64,000 nucleotides of DNA from Minicystis rosea (GTDB lineage: Bacteria > Myxococcota_A > Polyangia > Polyangiales > Polyangiaceae). Shown here piece by piece: positions 53,828 through 62,360 of this stretch. The stretch is taken from the NCBI GenBank assembly GCA_001931535.1, contig CP016211.1:15143501-15207500 (forward strand), given 5' to 3'. The position numbers were made by a program, and so were the translations under genes. Every line of letters starts with the position of its first letter. Position 1 is the first letter of the stretch. The notes beneath the pieces are model-generated. The model was not told where the DNA came from, searched no databases, and was given only the letters and a program-made list of their open reading frames with translations.

Positions 53828-55285
53828 TTACGGAGAATACTCGTAGGCGCCGATGTCAATTTGCCCATCCGACGGCCTCAGCGCAGCCTTCAGCGGCGGA
53901 AGCGGTGGGAGGCGCGGGGCGAACGGCATGTACGCCGGTGCCATCTGCGGTGGCGGCGAGAAGTCGTATTGGGAATCCGGCATCTGGATGAGAGGGGTCA
54001 TGGACGTGCCGTGGTCCTTGAGTGCGTTCATGCCGCTGTTGGGAACCAGGTCGCGAAGGTTCAGATTGTTGAACCCAGGATCGCCGCTCGTTGTCGGCAA
54101 AATCATGATCGCAACAGCGTGGTCCGACGCATCCGGATTCATCACGGAGGATGGTGGGACGGTGTTGCTACCGACAGCGACGAATTGCTCATACGGCGAG
54201 AACTTCCAGTCCGCGTTGTCGTTCCAGAACACGGTAATGGGCGCATTGTCTGTGCTGTAGAACGCGTTGTTGAAGATGGCTAGACTGGAAATGCCTTCCC
54301 TTGCAAAGAGTACTCGATGGCTGGTTCCAGCGATTACGAATGTATTGTTCACGAACCGGTACTGGCCCCAGGACGTTCCGCTGCCGTCGCCACCGATCCT
54401 GGCAAGCGCGCTCTTGTTCGCGTGCCAAAAGACATTCCCAACCACATCAGAGTTCTCTATGGCGATGTCTTCGTCGGCCGCCTCGGAGCCGATCAGGTCG
54501 ATTTCATAGAGGACGGCGCCCTCGATCCAGTTGTAGTAAATGTTGTTGCGCCTGGCTCGCGACTTGACCGCGACTCCGCCATTGCCGCCATGCACATAGC
54601 ATCGCTGCATCAGGAAGACCGAGTTTTTGAGGTCGCTTTTTTCTTCATCGGCCGACATGTAAATCTGATGGTACTGGGCGTTGGCGTCGGTTCCAGAACC
54701 GCCGCCGTCGACTTCTACCGATGTGAGGGTTACCGATCCTGTGTTCTCGTCTGCGCCAACGATTCCGTGTCCGGGGCAGCCGTAGATCTTAACATCTTCG
54801 ATGGTGATATTGTCCGCTTCCAGCCACACGCACGCGCGCGCCTTCCCATCGGGGTCTGTCGGAGCGCTAGGGTTGACGGACGGCAGAGTTGTCACGTCGA
54901 AGTTTTGAAACAAGTAGTTGTTGCCCTTAAATGAGACGCTCCTGCTATGACCTCTAATAATGGGCCGGACGCCGCCGCTGTCAGGGACTCCGTTGATCGT
55001 GATCACGCCAGTCCCAGCGCACCCATTGGCCGTAAAGACAATGTCTTCGTCATAGGTGTACGGACCATCGACATCGACTCGATCGCCATGCTTGAGACTT
55101 GTGACGACGTCGGCAATGTGCTTGTGCATGCGATCAGGGCCGACTTTGTAAACGCTCCCAGGAGAGCCACCGCAGTCATTGGTCACGCCCTGACCTCCGG
55201 CTCCACCAGTACCGGTGGACGGCTGACCGCCTCCACAGGCGGCGAGAAGGACGAGAGCGGCGGACGAGAGGAGTATATATCGCAT
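53828..55285 (-). CDS. Right-handed beta-helix surface lipoprotein
   Basis: A 485-residue lipoprotein: MRYILLSSAALVLLAACGGG gives the signal and Cys at about residue 17. The body has parallel beta-helix repeats (ACVWLEADNITIEDVKIYGC, GIVGADENTGSVTLTSVEVD, and RRNNIYYNWIEGAVLYEIDL), like polysaccharide lyases or PbH1 proteins. It ends DGQIDIGAYEYSP, a common last strand. Codon use is visibly richer in A/T than that of its neighbours, suggesting recent transfer. Sugar polymers are likely ligands but active residues are not identified. Confidence 0.85.
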   Translation of the reverse strand: MRYILLSSAALVLLAACGGGQPSTGTGGAGGQGVTNDCGGSPGSVYKVGPDRMHKHIADVVTSLKHGDRVDVDGPYTYDEDIVFTANGCAGTGVITINGVPDSGGVRPIIRGHSRSVSFKGNNYLFQNFDVTTLPSVNPSAPTDPDGKARACVWLEADNITIEDVKIYGCPGHGIVGADENTGSVTLTSVEVDGGGSGTDANAQYHQIYMSADEEKSDLKNSVFLMQRCYVHGGNGGVAVKSRARRNNIYYNWIEGAVLYEIDLIGSEAADEDIAIENSDVVGNVFWHANKSALARIGGDGSGTSWGQYRFVNNTFVIAGTSHRVLFAREGISSLAIFNNAFYSTDNAPITVFWNDNADWKFSPYEQFVAVGSNTVPPSSVMNPDASDHAVAIMILPTTSGDPGFNNLNLRDLVPNSGMNALKDHGTSMTPLIQMPDSQYDFSPPPQMAPAYMPFAPRLPPLPPLKAALRPSDGQIDIGAYEYSP

Positions 55286-56312
55286 AGGCGCTCACGCACG
55301 GTAAGTGGTGCGCCAATAGGGCCTCATCGACCCGCGGTAGCGCACCGTGTTTGTTCTGAGTGGACCAATCTGTCGTGACACTCTTGGGTGGCTCGTCAAC
55401 CCATATTCGACCTTCACGACGCTTCTGCGTCGCCGGTTCGCGCCCCGGCGTCTGAAGCCTGCGCTTCAAGAAGTAGCGCACGACAGCGAAGGCACATCCT
55501 TCCAGCCGGAAGCAATCCAAGACGAGCCGCACCGTACGCTGAGCGTGCTTATCGGGATCGATGCGCCTCGTCCCGGATGTCGCCTGCCGCCGTCTTCAAC
55601 CGCAGCTCGCCTTGGGTGGACCAGATCGTCGCCGGGGAACGGTGATCTCGGTCAACCTCCACCGTGGCGGTCCTCACCGCTCCACCGCGGATTGGGATGA
55701 CCAGCGACAGCGTGTGAGCCGCGAGAACGCGAGCGCGAAGATGGCGCAGACCCGACCGTGGGCGAGTTCCTCCGCGAGATGCGTGAAGGCGAAGACACGA
55801 ATGAGGAATAACCGGCGTTCACGGAAAATGTTGGCTGGCAGGGGCATGGTCATGAAGCCCATGGACTGCGCTACGTCGGGTGCATTCTCTAGCGTGTGCC
55901 TTGAGGCAGGCTGAGTACCACCACCGCATACCACGTCTTCTTTTCGGCCATGAGGTTCTCCCTACGGGTGGAGCACCAGGCCGACACCGCCGGGGGTTCC
56001 GGGCGCGCCACGTCCAGACGTGGGGCCGCGCTCGTGAAGGCATTGAAAGCGTGCCCGGCGCCGACCAACCCAGCATGCGCTTGCGACGTCCACAGGGCGC
56101 TCCGGTCGAGTAATCCGTGGTCGCCAGAGGCGCGCGTGAGGTACAGCGCGGGGAGGCCAAGCTCCCCGAGGTCGACGTTCGGATGGAAGACGGGCTGCCC
56201 GTGCTCGTGAACGTCCCGGGAGGCGAGGCGTAGATGCGCCTCGATCCCGGCGATTGGCGATGAAAGCCGGCCGACGCGCCGCGGGCGCCCGCGCTCGTGG
56301 TAGCCTCTTCTT
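55286..56312. other. ~1-kb gap with only weak frames
   Basis: No gene is well supported. A minus frame of up to 173 codons over 55889-56410 has a plausible C-terminal part (VFHPNVDLGELGLPALYLTR), and within it MAEKKTWYAVVVLSLPQGTR (55889-55951) has a ribosome-binding-site-like AGGGAGA; this may be a gene start whose body was lost. A plus frame ends VGEFLREMREGEDTNEE at about 55810. These look like remnants. Confidence 0.35.
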
Positions 56313-56522
56313 GTGACCCACGGCACGACCCTCCACGCGCCCTGTCCGGCCTGCAAAGACAATACGCTCGTGCAGCCCGTGCAGGCGTCGATCCGATGCG
56401 CCTCGTGCAACTTCGATTACACAACGCTCGCGCGTGACGACGCCGCCCGCGAGCGGTGGATGCTGGACACCCTGCGCACGGGCCCCATGGGCCAGCTCGC
56501 CGTCCTCCACCGCACCGGCTGA
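56313..56522 (+). CDS. Small zinc-ribbon protein
   Basis: A 69-residue protein from GTG 56313. It has two Cys pairs, CPAC (APCPACKDN) and CASC (IRCASCNFDY), separated by about 18 residues, the layout of a zinc ribbon, then a helical tail (AARERWMLDTLRTGPMGQLA). It ends just before the 44-bp tandem repeat. Function unknown; zinc ribbons often bind nucleic acid or protein. Confidence 0.6.
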   Translation: MTHGTTLHAPCPACKDNTLVQPVQASIRCASCNFDYTTLARDDAARERWMLDTLRTGPMGQLAVLHRTG

Positions 56523-56573
56523 TTACCGCGCTCCCCGTCCGGGAGTCGAACGCGCTCGTCGTCGACCGCGACC

Positions 56574-56737
56574 CGCCCTTTGCGAAAGGCAGCCTCATCT
56601 CGACCTACGAGCACCGCCGCCCTTTGCAAGAGGCAGCCTCATCTCGACCTACGAGCACCACCGCCCTTTGCAAGAGGCAGCCCTATCTCGACCAACGAGC
56701 ACCGCCGCCCTTCGTCAAGGGCAACGGTGTTGATGAG
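56574..56737. repeat. 44-bp tandem repeat, about 3.7 units
   Basis: Units start at 56574, 56618, 56662 and 56706, each beginning CGCCCTTTGC or CGCCCTTCGT and containing CAGCC-TATCTCGACC-ACGAGCACC. Units 1-3 are almost identical; the fourth is partial and diverged. There are no unique spacers, so it is not CRISPR. The unit length is not a multiple of three. It lies between the zinc-ribbon gene and the convergent deaminase-like gene. Confidence 0.9.
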
Positions 56738-56947
56738 CTCACCACAACCGCTCACGACTTGCGTTTCCCCTCGACCACCTGGGAGCGTTTGAGCGGCTCT
56801 GCCTACCGCACCATGCCGCCACCGCGATGGTGGGTGCGATCTTCATCAGCCCGAGATGCTTCCTGAGCCTCACCGATGCTCCCAAACGTGTTGAGGTGGG
56901 ATGCATTGGGTGCGGCGCCAAGGGGCCAATCGCAAAGACCTCTCCGC

Positions 56948-57910
56948 TCACTTTTTTGCCGAGCCTTTCTGCGCTGCCGCCGCCATGGGCGACGCCGTCG
57001 CCGCCGCTGCGGCGGACGCTGCAGCCGCCGGCGCTGCCGCCGCCGCGGCGGACGCCGCGACGAGCAGGGAGCTGTTGCTCGTGAACGGGTTGGGGACCTG
57101 GAAGACGCCGTCCGTCCAGGGATCCACCCAGCGCTCCGTGTTGGGCTGGGTGAATTTCGGGTCGAACACGACGCCCGCCGCCTTGAGGACCTGGGCGCAG
57201 TTCTGGCAAACCGGCCGATTCGCCGTGATGTGGGTGATCTTGAATTGGCGCACGTCCATCTTCTCTGCGCCGACCGTCATCGACGCGACCTTCCCCTGCT
57301 CGAGCGCCCATTGGATGTAGAGGAGCCACATCTCGGCATGGACGTGGTCGGGGGCGCCTTGGTCGAAGAGCATGACGCCCGCCTCCAGGCCGTGCCCCTT
57401 CCGCTCCTTCCAGTTCCGCTGCGCCGCACCGTAGTGCTTCCCGTCTTCGCCGATGCCGACGGCGACGGTGTCTCGCGCGGCGGCGTCCCCGCCGAGGTCC
57501 GCGATCTTGGTCGCCTTGGCCTTCAACGCCTCCAGATCGGACGAGGCGCTCGCGTCGTAGGTCGTCGTCGCTTTGAGGGCTGCTAGCCTGGCCACGCTCT
57601 CCGCGTACGCCGTCTGCTTGAGATGCTGCACGAACTCGGCTTGAAGGCGCTCCTGCTGAGCCTCGTGAGCGGCGAGCTGCGCCGCCTCCGCGACGGTGAG
57701 CCGCGTCCTCTTGCCATCGATGCTCTCGTACCCTTGGACCCTCGCCACCTGTTCGGCGATATGGTCTATGACCATGAGGGCACCGCCGTTTCGACCGCAC
57801 GGGTCGCACGGAGCGGGGCGGCGATCGTCGAGGGTGGCGGAGTAATAACGCTTCCCGCACGACATGCAGAAGTAGCGATAGACCTGGATGACGGGGCCCG
57901 CGGAGGACAT
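56948..57910 (-). CDS. Zinc-ribbon + deaminase-fold protein
   Basis: A 320-residue protein from ATG 57910 (GGAAAG upstream). Residues 11-42 are a zinc ribbon with Cys15, Cys18, Cys35 and Cys38. A helical linker of about 100 residues follows. From about residue 148 comes a deaminase-like domain: VAVGIGEDGKHYGAA, then His191-Ala-Glu193 (HVHAEMWLL) and Cys235-x2-Cys238 (NRPVCQNCAQVLKAAG), the zinc and proton-transfer residues of the cytidine-deaminase superfamily. The last 40 residues are an Ala-rich tail. This resembles deaminase domains of polymorphic toxins, but here without RHS or secretion domains. Substrate unknown. Confidence 0.7.
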   Translation of the reverse strand: MSSAGPVIQVYRYFCMSCGKRYYSATLDDRRPAPCDPCGRNGGALMVIDHIAEQVARVQGYESIDGKRTRLTVAEAAQLAAHEAQQERLQAEFVQHLKQTAYAESVARLAALKATTTYDASASSDLEALKAKATKIADLGGDAAARDTVAVGIGEDGKHYGAAQRNWKERKGHGLEAGVMLFDQGAPDHVHAEMWLLYIQWALEQGKVASMTVGAEKMDVRQFKITHITANRPVCQNCAQVLKAAGVVFDPKFTQPNTERWVDPWTDGVFQVPNPFTSNSSLLVAASAAAAAAPAAAASAAAAATASPMAAAAQKGSAKK

Positions 57911-58061
57911 GCTTTCCACCCTCTCGGGCCGCTGGACCATCGACGCGCCCGCGACCGTATGATGTCGTGTCGTCGATCGCGAGGGAAGCGCCTTCTGGCG
58001 CACACGGATCACCCGCGAACCGTGCCAGCTCGTGCCTACCCTCCCACGCGTATGACACGCG

Positions 58062-58349
58062 TTACACACCGCCGATCGCATCACGGACCCGCGCCATGGC
58101 CGCGCCGAGCTCGCGCGGGCTCAGCCTGAGCGCACAGCCGTGAAAGCGGACCTCCCGCGCGGCGAGGTCGATGTATAGGCCGCAGCAGAGCCACCCATCC
58201 CACACGACGGGGCCGGCGATTTCGCGCACGTGCGCCACGACGGCATCGAGCTCGAGCGTGCTTCCCAGCTCGTATCTCCCCCACTTCTCGAAGCCCGTGC
58301 GCTTCTCGCCGCTCGCTTCGCGCAGCGCATAGCCGGTCCAGCAACCCAT
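58062..58349 (-). CDS. Small uncharacterised protein upstream of deaminase-like gene
   Basis: A 95-residue frame (MGCWTGYALREASGEKRTGF) with WGRYELGSTLELDAVVAHVR, WDGWLCCGLYIDLAAREVRF and a helical end. Composition is protein-like and the fold may be alpha/beta. It is on the same strand 151 bases before the deaminase-like gene, so the two might be an operon, and it could be a partner or inhibitor. No family known to me. Confidence 0.5.
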   Translation of the reverse strand: MGCWTGYALREASGEKRTGFEKWGRYELGSTLELDAVVAHVREIAGPVVWDGWLCCGLYIDLAAREVRFHGCALRLSPRELGAAMARVRDAIGGV

Positions 58350-58597
58350 GGTAGACGGGCAAGCGAAGCAAACGAGGTTGGGGAGTCAAGCCAGACCCAA
58401 AGCCGTGATCAGCGTCATTCGCCGTGGGGGGCAACGGTGCAGCAGGTCTCGCGGTGTTGCATGCGACACGGAGCCACACGGGCGCAAGCCGGACAGTCGA
58501 AGTGCTGCATCGAGAAGAGCCGGGCTTCGGGCAGAGGGAGGACGTGGCGTGGGGCTTGCTGGGCACACGCGCGACAGGCACCCACAGGAGGCCTCTT

Positions 58598-59389
58598 ATG
58601 ATCGTCTTGAATATGATTCGACCGTTTGCTCGTCTCGGCGCGCTCGCCTTCCTGGTCTCCACGGTCGGTTGCCTTGCGCAGCCGGAGGCGGAGGACGGAG
58701 CCGTGGAGAACGAGAGCGTCGCCGAAGGCTCACAGGCCATTCACGGGAGCGGCGACCCGTTGATCCTGCAAGACACGCCGCAGGGCGCACGGAGGTACGA
58801 GAAGCTCGCCGAGGGCTGGCTCCGGTGGAGCATGGCTTTGCCGATCTCGACCGGGCCGATCAGCGACACGACCGGAGAGAGCTGCGACATGGGACAGTCC
58901 GGTCATGTCTGGTACCTGGCGGGCACCTTCGGTGGGCCGGTGGTCCGGGAGTGCCATATCCCCAAGAACAAGGAGCTGTATCTGCCGCTCATCAACTTCT
59001 GGGCGATCCCGCCGACGGAATACGTCGACGCTCCCGAGGAGCTGGCAGAGTTCGTGGCCTTCGCCGAGGAGTGGTTCCCGGCGAACCGAGCGGCGGTCTG
59101 CTCACTGACGCTGCGCCTCGACGGCGAGGACCTGCTCGAGGATACAGCGGAGATCGATCAGGAGCTGTGGGTCGATGTCCTCGATCCGTTCAAGGTCAGG
59201 CTCAACGACGACAACTACAGCGGTGGGCCGGGTGGCAAGAGGCCCGCTGCGCTCATCGCCGGGCACTTCGCGCGGCTCGAGCCGCTCTCACCCGGTCACC
59301 ACACGCTCGAATTCGGAGGTGCCCAGTGCGAAAACGGTGAGACCGTGTTCGAGACTTCGGCGGTGTACGATCTGCACGTGAGCCACTGA
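58598..59389 (+). CDS. Secreted lipoprotein of an uncharacterised bacterial family
   Basis: A 263-residue protein from ATG 58598 with CAGGAGG 7 bases upstream. The signal peptide ends in a lipobox (LVSTVGC). The mature part has WSMALPISTGPISDTTGESC, MGQSGHVWYLAGTFGGPVVR and CHIPKNKELYLPLINFWAIP, a pattern I know from uncharacterised exported proteins in several phyla. Likely a periplasmic or surface beta-sandwich protein. Function unknown. Confidence 0.75.
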   Translation: MIVLNMIRPFARLGALAFLVSTVGCLAQPEAEDGAVENESVAEGSQAIHGSGDPLILQDTPQGARRYEKLAEGWLRWSMALPISTGPISDTTGESCDMGQSGHVWYLAGTFGGPVVRECHIPKNKELYLPLINFWAIPPTEYVDAPEELAEFVAFAEEWFPANRAAVCSLTLRLDGEDLLEDTAEIDQELWVDVLDPFKVRLNDDNYSGGPGGKRPAALIAGHFARLEPLSPGHHTLEFGGAQCENGETVFETSAVYDLHVSH

Positions 59390-59473
59390 AGATGTGACCG
59401 CGCTGGCACGCTCGTATTGGTCGCGCCGGCGCGCTCTTTGAATGTCACGTCACCCCGGACCTGCTCGCGCGGG

Positions 59474-60142
59474 CTACTTCTTCACACCGCCCTTGGGGCG
59501 CGCGTCGGGGGTCAGCTCGGTGTTGCGCCAGTAGTATTCGCTCTTCTTCTCGCTCGAATCCGCGAAGCCGACCACTTGCATCTCCCCCTCGATGGCGGCG
59601 GTGCCCTCGGGCACGTGCTCTTTCTTCAGGCAGGAGAAGGTGATGACAGCCTTCTCGGCGGGCTTCATCACGCCGCTGAAGAGGTTGCCGGTGCACGACC
59701 TGAAAGGGAGGGCCTTGCCGGCGCCGTCCTTCACTTCGAGCTGCTTGCCGGACTTGTCGTAGAAATAGGCCACCATCTTCCCGTACAGGATGACCGATGG
59801 CGACTTGTTGACGACGCGGAAGGACGGCCCTTCATCGGGCAGCTTCCCGGTCCAGGTCACCTCCATCATCCGCGCGGTCCCCTTGGCGTCGCAGGGCTTG
59901 TTGAAGGAGCCGTCGCCGCTGGAGCCCGCAGGGCAGTCGTGCACCGGACCGCTGGCGCTGGCGGTCGGAGGAGGCGCGGCCGCCGAAGCGGGCGTCGAGG
60001 CCGCGGGCGGCGCAGGCGTCGAGGCGGCGGGGGGAGCCGCGCTCGACGCGGCCGGAGGGCTCTTCTCCGCGTCACAGGCACAGAGAGAAGCGGCGAGGAG
60101 GGCGATCATCGAAGCGGCCGGGAGAGACATCGCGGTCGGCAT
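59474..60142 (-). CDS. Lipoprotein with Ala/Pro-rich linker
   Basis: A 222-residue lipoprotein starting MPTAMSLPAASMIALLAASL, lipobox LCAC. A linker of Ala, Pro and Ser (about 45 residues) links it to a beta-rich domain (MMEVTWTGKLPDEGPSFRVV, NKSPSVILYGKMVAYFYDKS, then AVITFSCLKKEHVPEGTAAI) resembling FxLYD-type immunoglobulin-like domains. The longer open frame upstream is discarded because the signal peptide sets the start. Role unknown. Confidence 0.75.
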   Translation of the reverse strand: MPTAMSLPAASMIALLAASLCACDAEKSPPAASSAAPPAASTPAPPAASTPASAAAPPPTASASGPVHDCPAGSSGDGSFNKPCDAKGTARMMEVTWTGKLPDEGPSFRVVNKSPSVILYGKMVAYFYDKSGKQLEVKDGAGKALPFRSCTGNLFSGVMKPAEKAVITFSCLKKEHVPEGTAAIEGEMQVVGFADSSEKKSEYYWRNTELTPDARPKGGVKK

Positions 60143-60264
60143 GGCGGGCTCACGGGTGTTGGGCGCACGATCGCGCAGCAACGGCCACCGTATCGCGCGT
60201 CCCTCTGAGCAATCAAGCGAAGGCCCTGGCAGCGCACGAGGTGAGCGCGGCGCGACGATCGACG

Positions 60265-60590
60265 CTACGCCTTCGGCTCCTCCGTCCCCGTCTTCGCGGG
60301 GCGCGGCCGCACGAAGTGACACGCATAAGCCTTCTCGCTTTCGGCCTCTCCACTCTTCGAGAAGCGGAGACGCCCGCGTGCGCCCTTTCCCTTGCGCGAG
60401 TATTTGCCCGGCGTCGGGGTGAGGCCGAGCTCGAGCGCGTGCTCGCGGAGCAGCCGCAGGATGCGGCTCACGCGAGCCAGGCCGGCCGTCATTCCGCGCT
60501 CCAGATAGGGGAGCTCACCCCTGCGCCATTGGTCGAGCTGTTCAGGGGTGATCACCTCCAGGCCGACGAGCACGTCGATGGGGGTGACCT
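60265..60590 (-). pseudogene. Conserved hypothetical protein, 5' end cut by R1
   Basis: The frame reads EVTPIDVLVGLEVITPEQLD, QWRRGELPYLERGMTAGLAR, LREHALELGLTPTPGKYSRK and SEKAYACHFVRPR to the stop at 60265. I recognise it as a small uncharacterised family with this LERG-LARLxR-ILR pattern. The reading frame goes without a start codon into R1 copy 2 at 60591, so the first residues are gone, although a GTG at 60573 could still be used to give 102 residues. Confidence 0.55.
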
Positions 60591-60777
60591 CACCCTGGTA
60601 GCGCCTTCTGTGCGCGGGATCCGCGTACCGGACAGGACGCCTCGATATGGCTCTATCGTGATGAAATCACGATCCTACTCGACAAACGAATCCGGACCGT
60701 GGAAGGGCGATGACGTCAACCCGGCGTGGGCGAGATGCCTCTTGACTTCCGGATCCCGTTTGCATCGGCTATTCGCC
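60591..60777. repeat. Dispersed repeat R1, copy 2
   Basis: About 187 bases matching copy 1 (49482-49667) at nearly every position, with the same ATCGTGAT-GAA-ATCACGAT inverted repeat in the middle. It lies between a 5'-truncated minus-strand gene and the intact gene at 60802, which starts 25 bases after it, so it may supply that gene's promoter region. Confidence 0.85.
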
Positions 60778-60801
60778 CTGGGTTGTTATGCGGAGCGGGC
60801 C

Positions 60802-61431
60802 ATGGGGAAGTTCCCCCAGAACCAAGCGCTCCCGGCCTTCAAGACCAAGATGGGTGAGATCACCTCGACCCTCGACAAGGCCAATCAAGCCTACGAGGCG
60901 GCGAAGCTCACCATCGTTCAGGCCCGCGTCGACGTGAAGTTCGCCGACTACTTCGGTGATGGCGAGATCAAGCTGCTCCTTCGCCGCGCCGAGCTGGCCG
61001 ATGGCAGAGTGGGTGGCGCCATTTACAAAGCCATTGCGCCGGAGGGGCAGTCGCCGCTCATCAAGCCGTTTGGGCAAAAGCAGGTCGACATCTTGATTGA
61101 CATCGAGGGCATCCTCCATGCGCTCTCCGCCAACTGGCCTGCTGCCGCGCAGGAGGAAGCGGTCGTGAAAGGGCTCCGCGTCAACTACGAGGCTGCCCTC
61201 AAGAGCCGCACGGATGCCTGGCAGAATGCCCGCAACCTGCGCGCCGCGCGGAACCTTGCGAAGCTTGCGTTCGTGAAGGGATACACCGAGATCTCGCTCG
61301 GCGTGAAAGCACTCTTCCTCGACGACAAGAAGGTGGTCGACCTCCTCTTCGACGACGTGGAGAGCGACGTCGAGAAAGACCTCGGCGACGAAGAAGAGCC
61401 CGACGCGCCCCAAGACCCCACGCCGGCCTGA
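60802..61431 (+). CDS. Uncharacterised helical protein
   Basis: A 209-residue protein (MGKFPQNQALPAFKTKMGEI) that is helical and charged, with LDKANQAYEAAKLTIVQARV, FGDGEIKLLLRRAELADGRV and an acidic end (DDVESDVEKDLGDEEEPDAP). Similar proteins of about 200 residues are seen in myxobacterial genomes without known function. I set the start at ATG 60802; the frame upstream is only R1 sequence. A hairpin follows the stop. Confidence 0.7.
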   Translation: MGKFPQNQALPAFKTKMGEITSTLDKANQAYEAAKLTIVQARVDVKFADYFGDGEIKLLLRRAELADGRVGGAIYKAIAPEGQSPLIKPFGQKQVDILIDIEGILHALSANWPAAAQEEAVVKGLRVNYEAALKSRTDAWQNARNLRAARNLAKLAFVKGYTEISLGVKALFLDDKKVVDLLFDDVESDVEKDLGDEEEPDAPQDPTPA

Positions 61432-61500
61432 GCTTCCCGGCTCGGCCCATCCCCACTCGCAAACACCTCCGAGCCCAGCGGGCTCGCACTTCCCATCTCA
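61417..61500. repeat. Direct repeat R2, copy 1 (gene end + hairpin)
   Basis: About 84 bases, starting CCCACGCCGGCCTGAGCTTC, repeat at 61974-62056 with scattered differences. The first 15 bases are the last codons (DPTPA-stop) of the 60.8-kb gene. Confidence 0.75.
61470..61486 (+). terminator. Hairpin after the 60.8-kb gene
   Basis: CGAGCCC-AGC-GGGCTCG, a perfect 7-bp stem with a 3-base loop, about 40 bases after the stop. There is no T run, so it could be a weak or factor-dependent terminator. The same hairpin with one mismatch recurs in the repeat at 61974-62056. Confidence 0.45.
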
Positions 61501-61581
61501 CGCAGATCGGCCCCTGAGCCCCGAGCACACGTGAGCACCGTTTGCTGCGTGTGCTCGGAGGCGGCGTGGCTCAGTGCTTTA

Positions 61582-61923
61582 TTACTTCAGGGAGGGCGTC
61601 GCGTACGACGCCGAGCCGCCCTTCGCGAAGGTCTCGTCGAGATGAGTCTTGTCGCTCACGCTGTGATGCGTCGCATCGTAGACCATTTGGAGGCGCGTAA
61701 AGCCGGCCCCCTTGCAGTGGAGAATGCCCTCGGCGGGTGACTCCTTCGTGAAGGATCCCTTCGTGCCGAGCAGGTCGTCGCAGGAAGCCTTGACCTCGTT
61801 GACAGTGCAGCTCGTGCCCATGCCGTCGTGCGCGGGCATGATGCACGTGCCGCGGCTCTCGCCGCAGCCCGGGCCAACGGCGAGTAGGAGGGACGATACG
61901 AGGAGCCATGTAGCGGTTCGCAT
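61582..61923 (-). CDS. Small lipoprotein
   Basis: A 113-residue lipoprotein starting MRTATWLLVSSLLLAVGPGC at ATG 61923, with the lipobox VGPGC. The mature part has three or four more Cys (GTCIMPAHDGMG; VKASCDDLLGTKGSF; ILHCKGAGFTRLQ), so it is probably disulfide-bonded in the periplasm. The upstream open frame is Arg-rich and belongs to R2. No family recognised. Confidence 0.7.
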   Translation of the reverse strand: MRTATWLLVSSLLLAVGPGCGESRGTCIMPAHDGMGTSCTVNEVKASCDDLLGTKGSFTKESPAEGILHCKGAGFTRLQMVYDATHHSVSDKTHLDETFAKGGSASYATPSLK

Positions 61924-61973
61924 CGGGGCAGCATCGCCTCGACCGGATGGCAGAGGCAAGCACGAGCACGGAT

Positions 61974-62056
61974 CCCACGCCGGCCTGAGCTTCCCTGCTC
62001 GGGCCCCCTCCATTCGCAAACATCTCCGAGCCCAGCAGGCTCGCGCCTCCCACCGA
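61974..62056. repeat. Direct repeat R2, copy 2 (orphan gene end)
   Basis: Matches 61417-61500. The first bases, read on the plus strand, encode TDPTPA-stop, the same end as the intact gene, preceded only by about 30 bases of unrelated sequence. It is the leftover 3' end of a second copy of that gene. Confidence 0.65.
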
Positions 62057-62136
62057 ATCAGCGCTGACGGGTGCTCGTTTGCTTCGGCTCCCCGGGCGAT
62101 AAATGCCGCCGGGGCGTCGGGCAACGTACCGGGGCT

Positions 62137-62265
62137 ATGGACAGGATGAGCGCGCGCTCTCGCGAAGCGTTGGTGCAAGGAGCCGGGCTGGCGTTCGCCT
62201 TCCTTGCTTGGGCCGCAGGTTGCCACCCTGGTAGCGCCTTCTGTGCGCGGGATCCGCGTACCTGA
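62137..62265 (+). pseudogene. Lipoprotein N-terminus cut by R1 copy 3
   Basis: From ATG 62137 the frame reads MDRMSARSREALVQGAGLAF then AFLAWAAGCH, a signal peptide with lipobox AAGC. Right after the Cys it enters R1 copy 3 (62224) and ends at a stop inside it. The body of the lipoprotein is missing. Confidence 0.6.
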
Positions 62266-62340
62266 CAGGACGCCTCGACATGGCTCTATCGTGATGAAAT
62301 CACGATCCTACTCGACCAACGAATCAGGAGCGTGGAAGGG
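62224..62340. repeat. Dispersed repeat R1, copy 3 (partial)
   Basis: About 117 bases matching the first 117 of copies 1 and 2, including the ATCGTGAT-GAA-ATCACGAT inverted repeat. After GCGTGGAAGGG the match stops; the last ~70 bases of the element are absent and a transposase fragment follows. Confidence 0.85.
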
Positions 62341-62360
62341 ATGTTCTGTCCACTGCGAGC

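Noticed and set aside
56574..56737. Possible CRISPR array
   Set aside because: The 44-bp units follow each other directly without unique spacers, and no cas genes are near.
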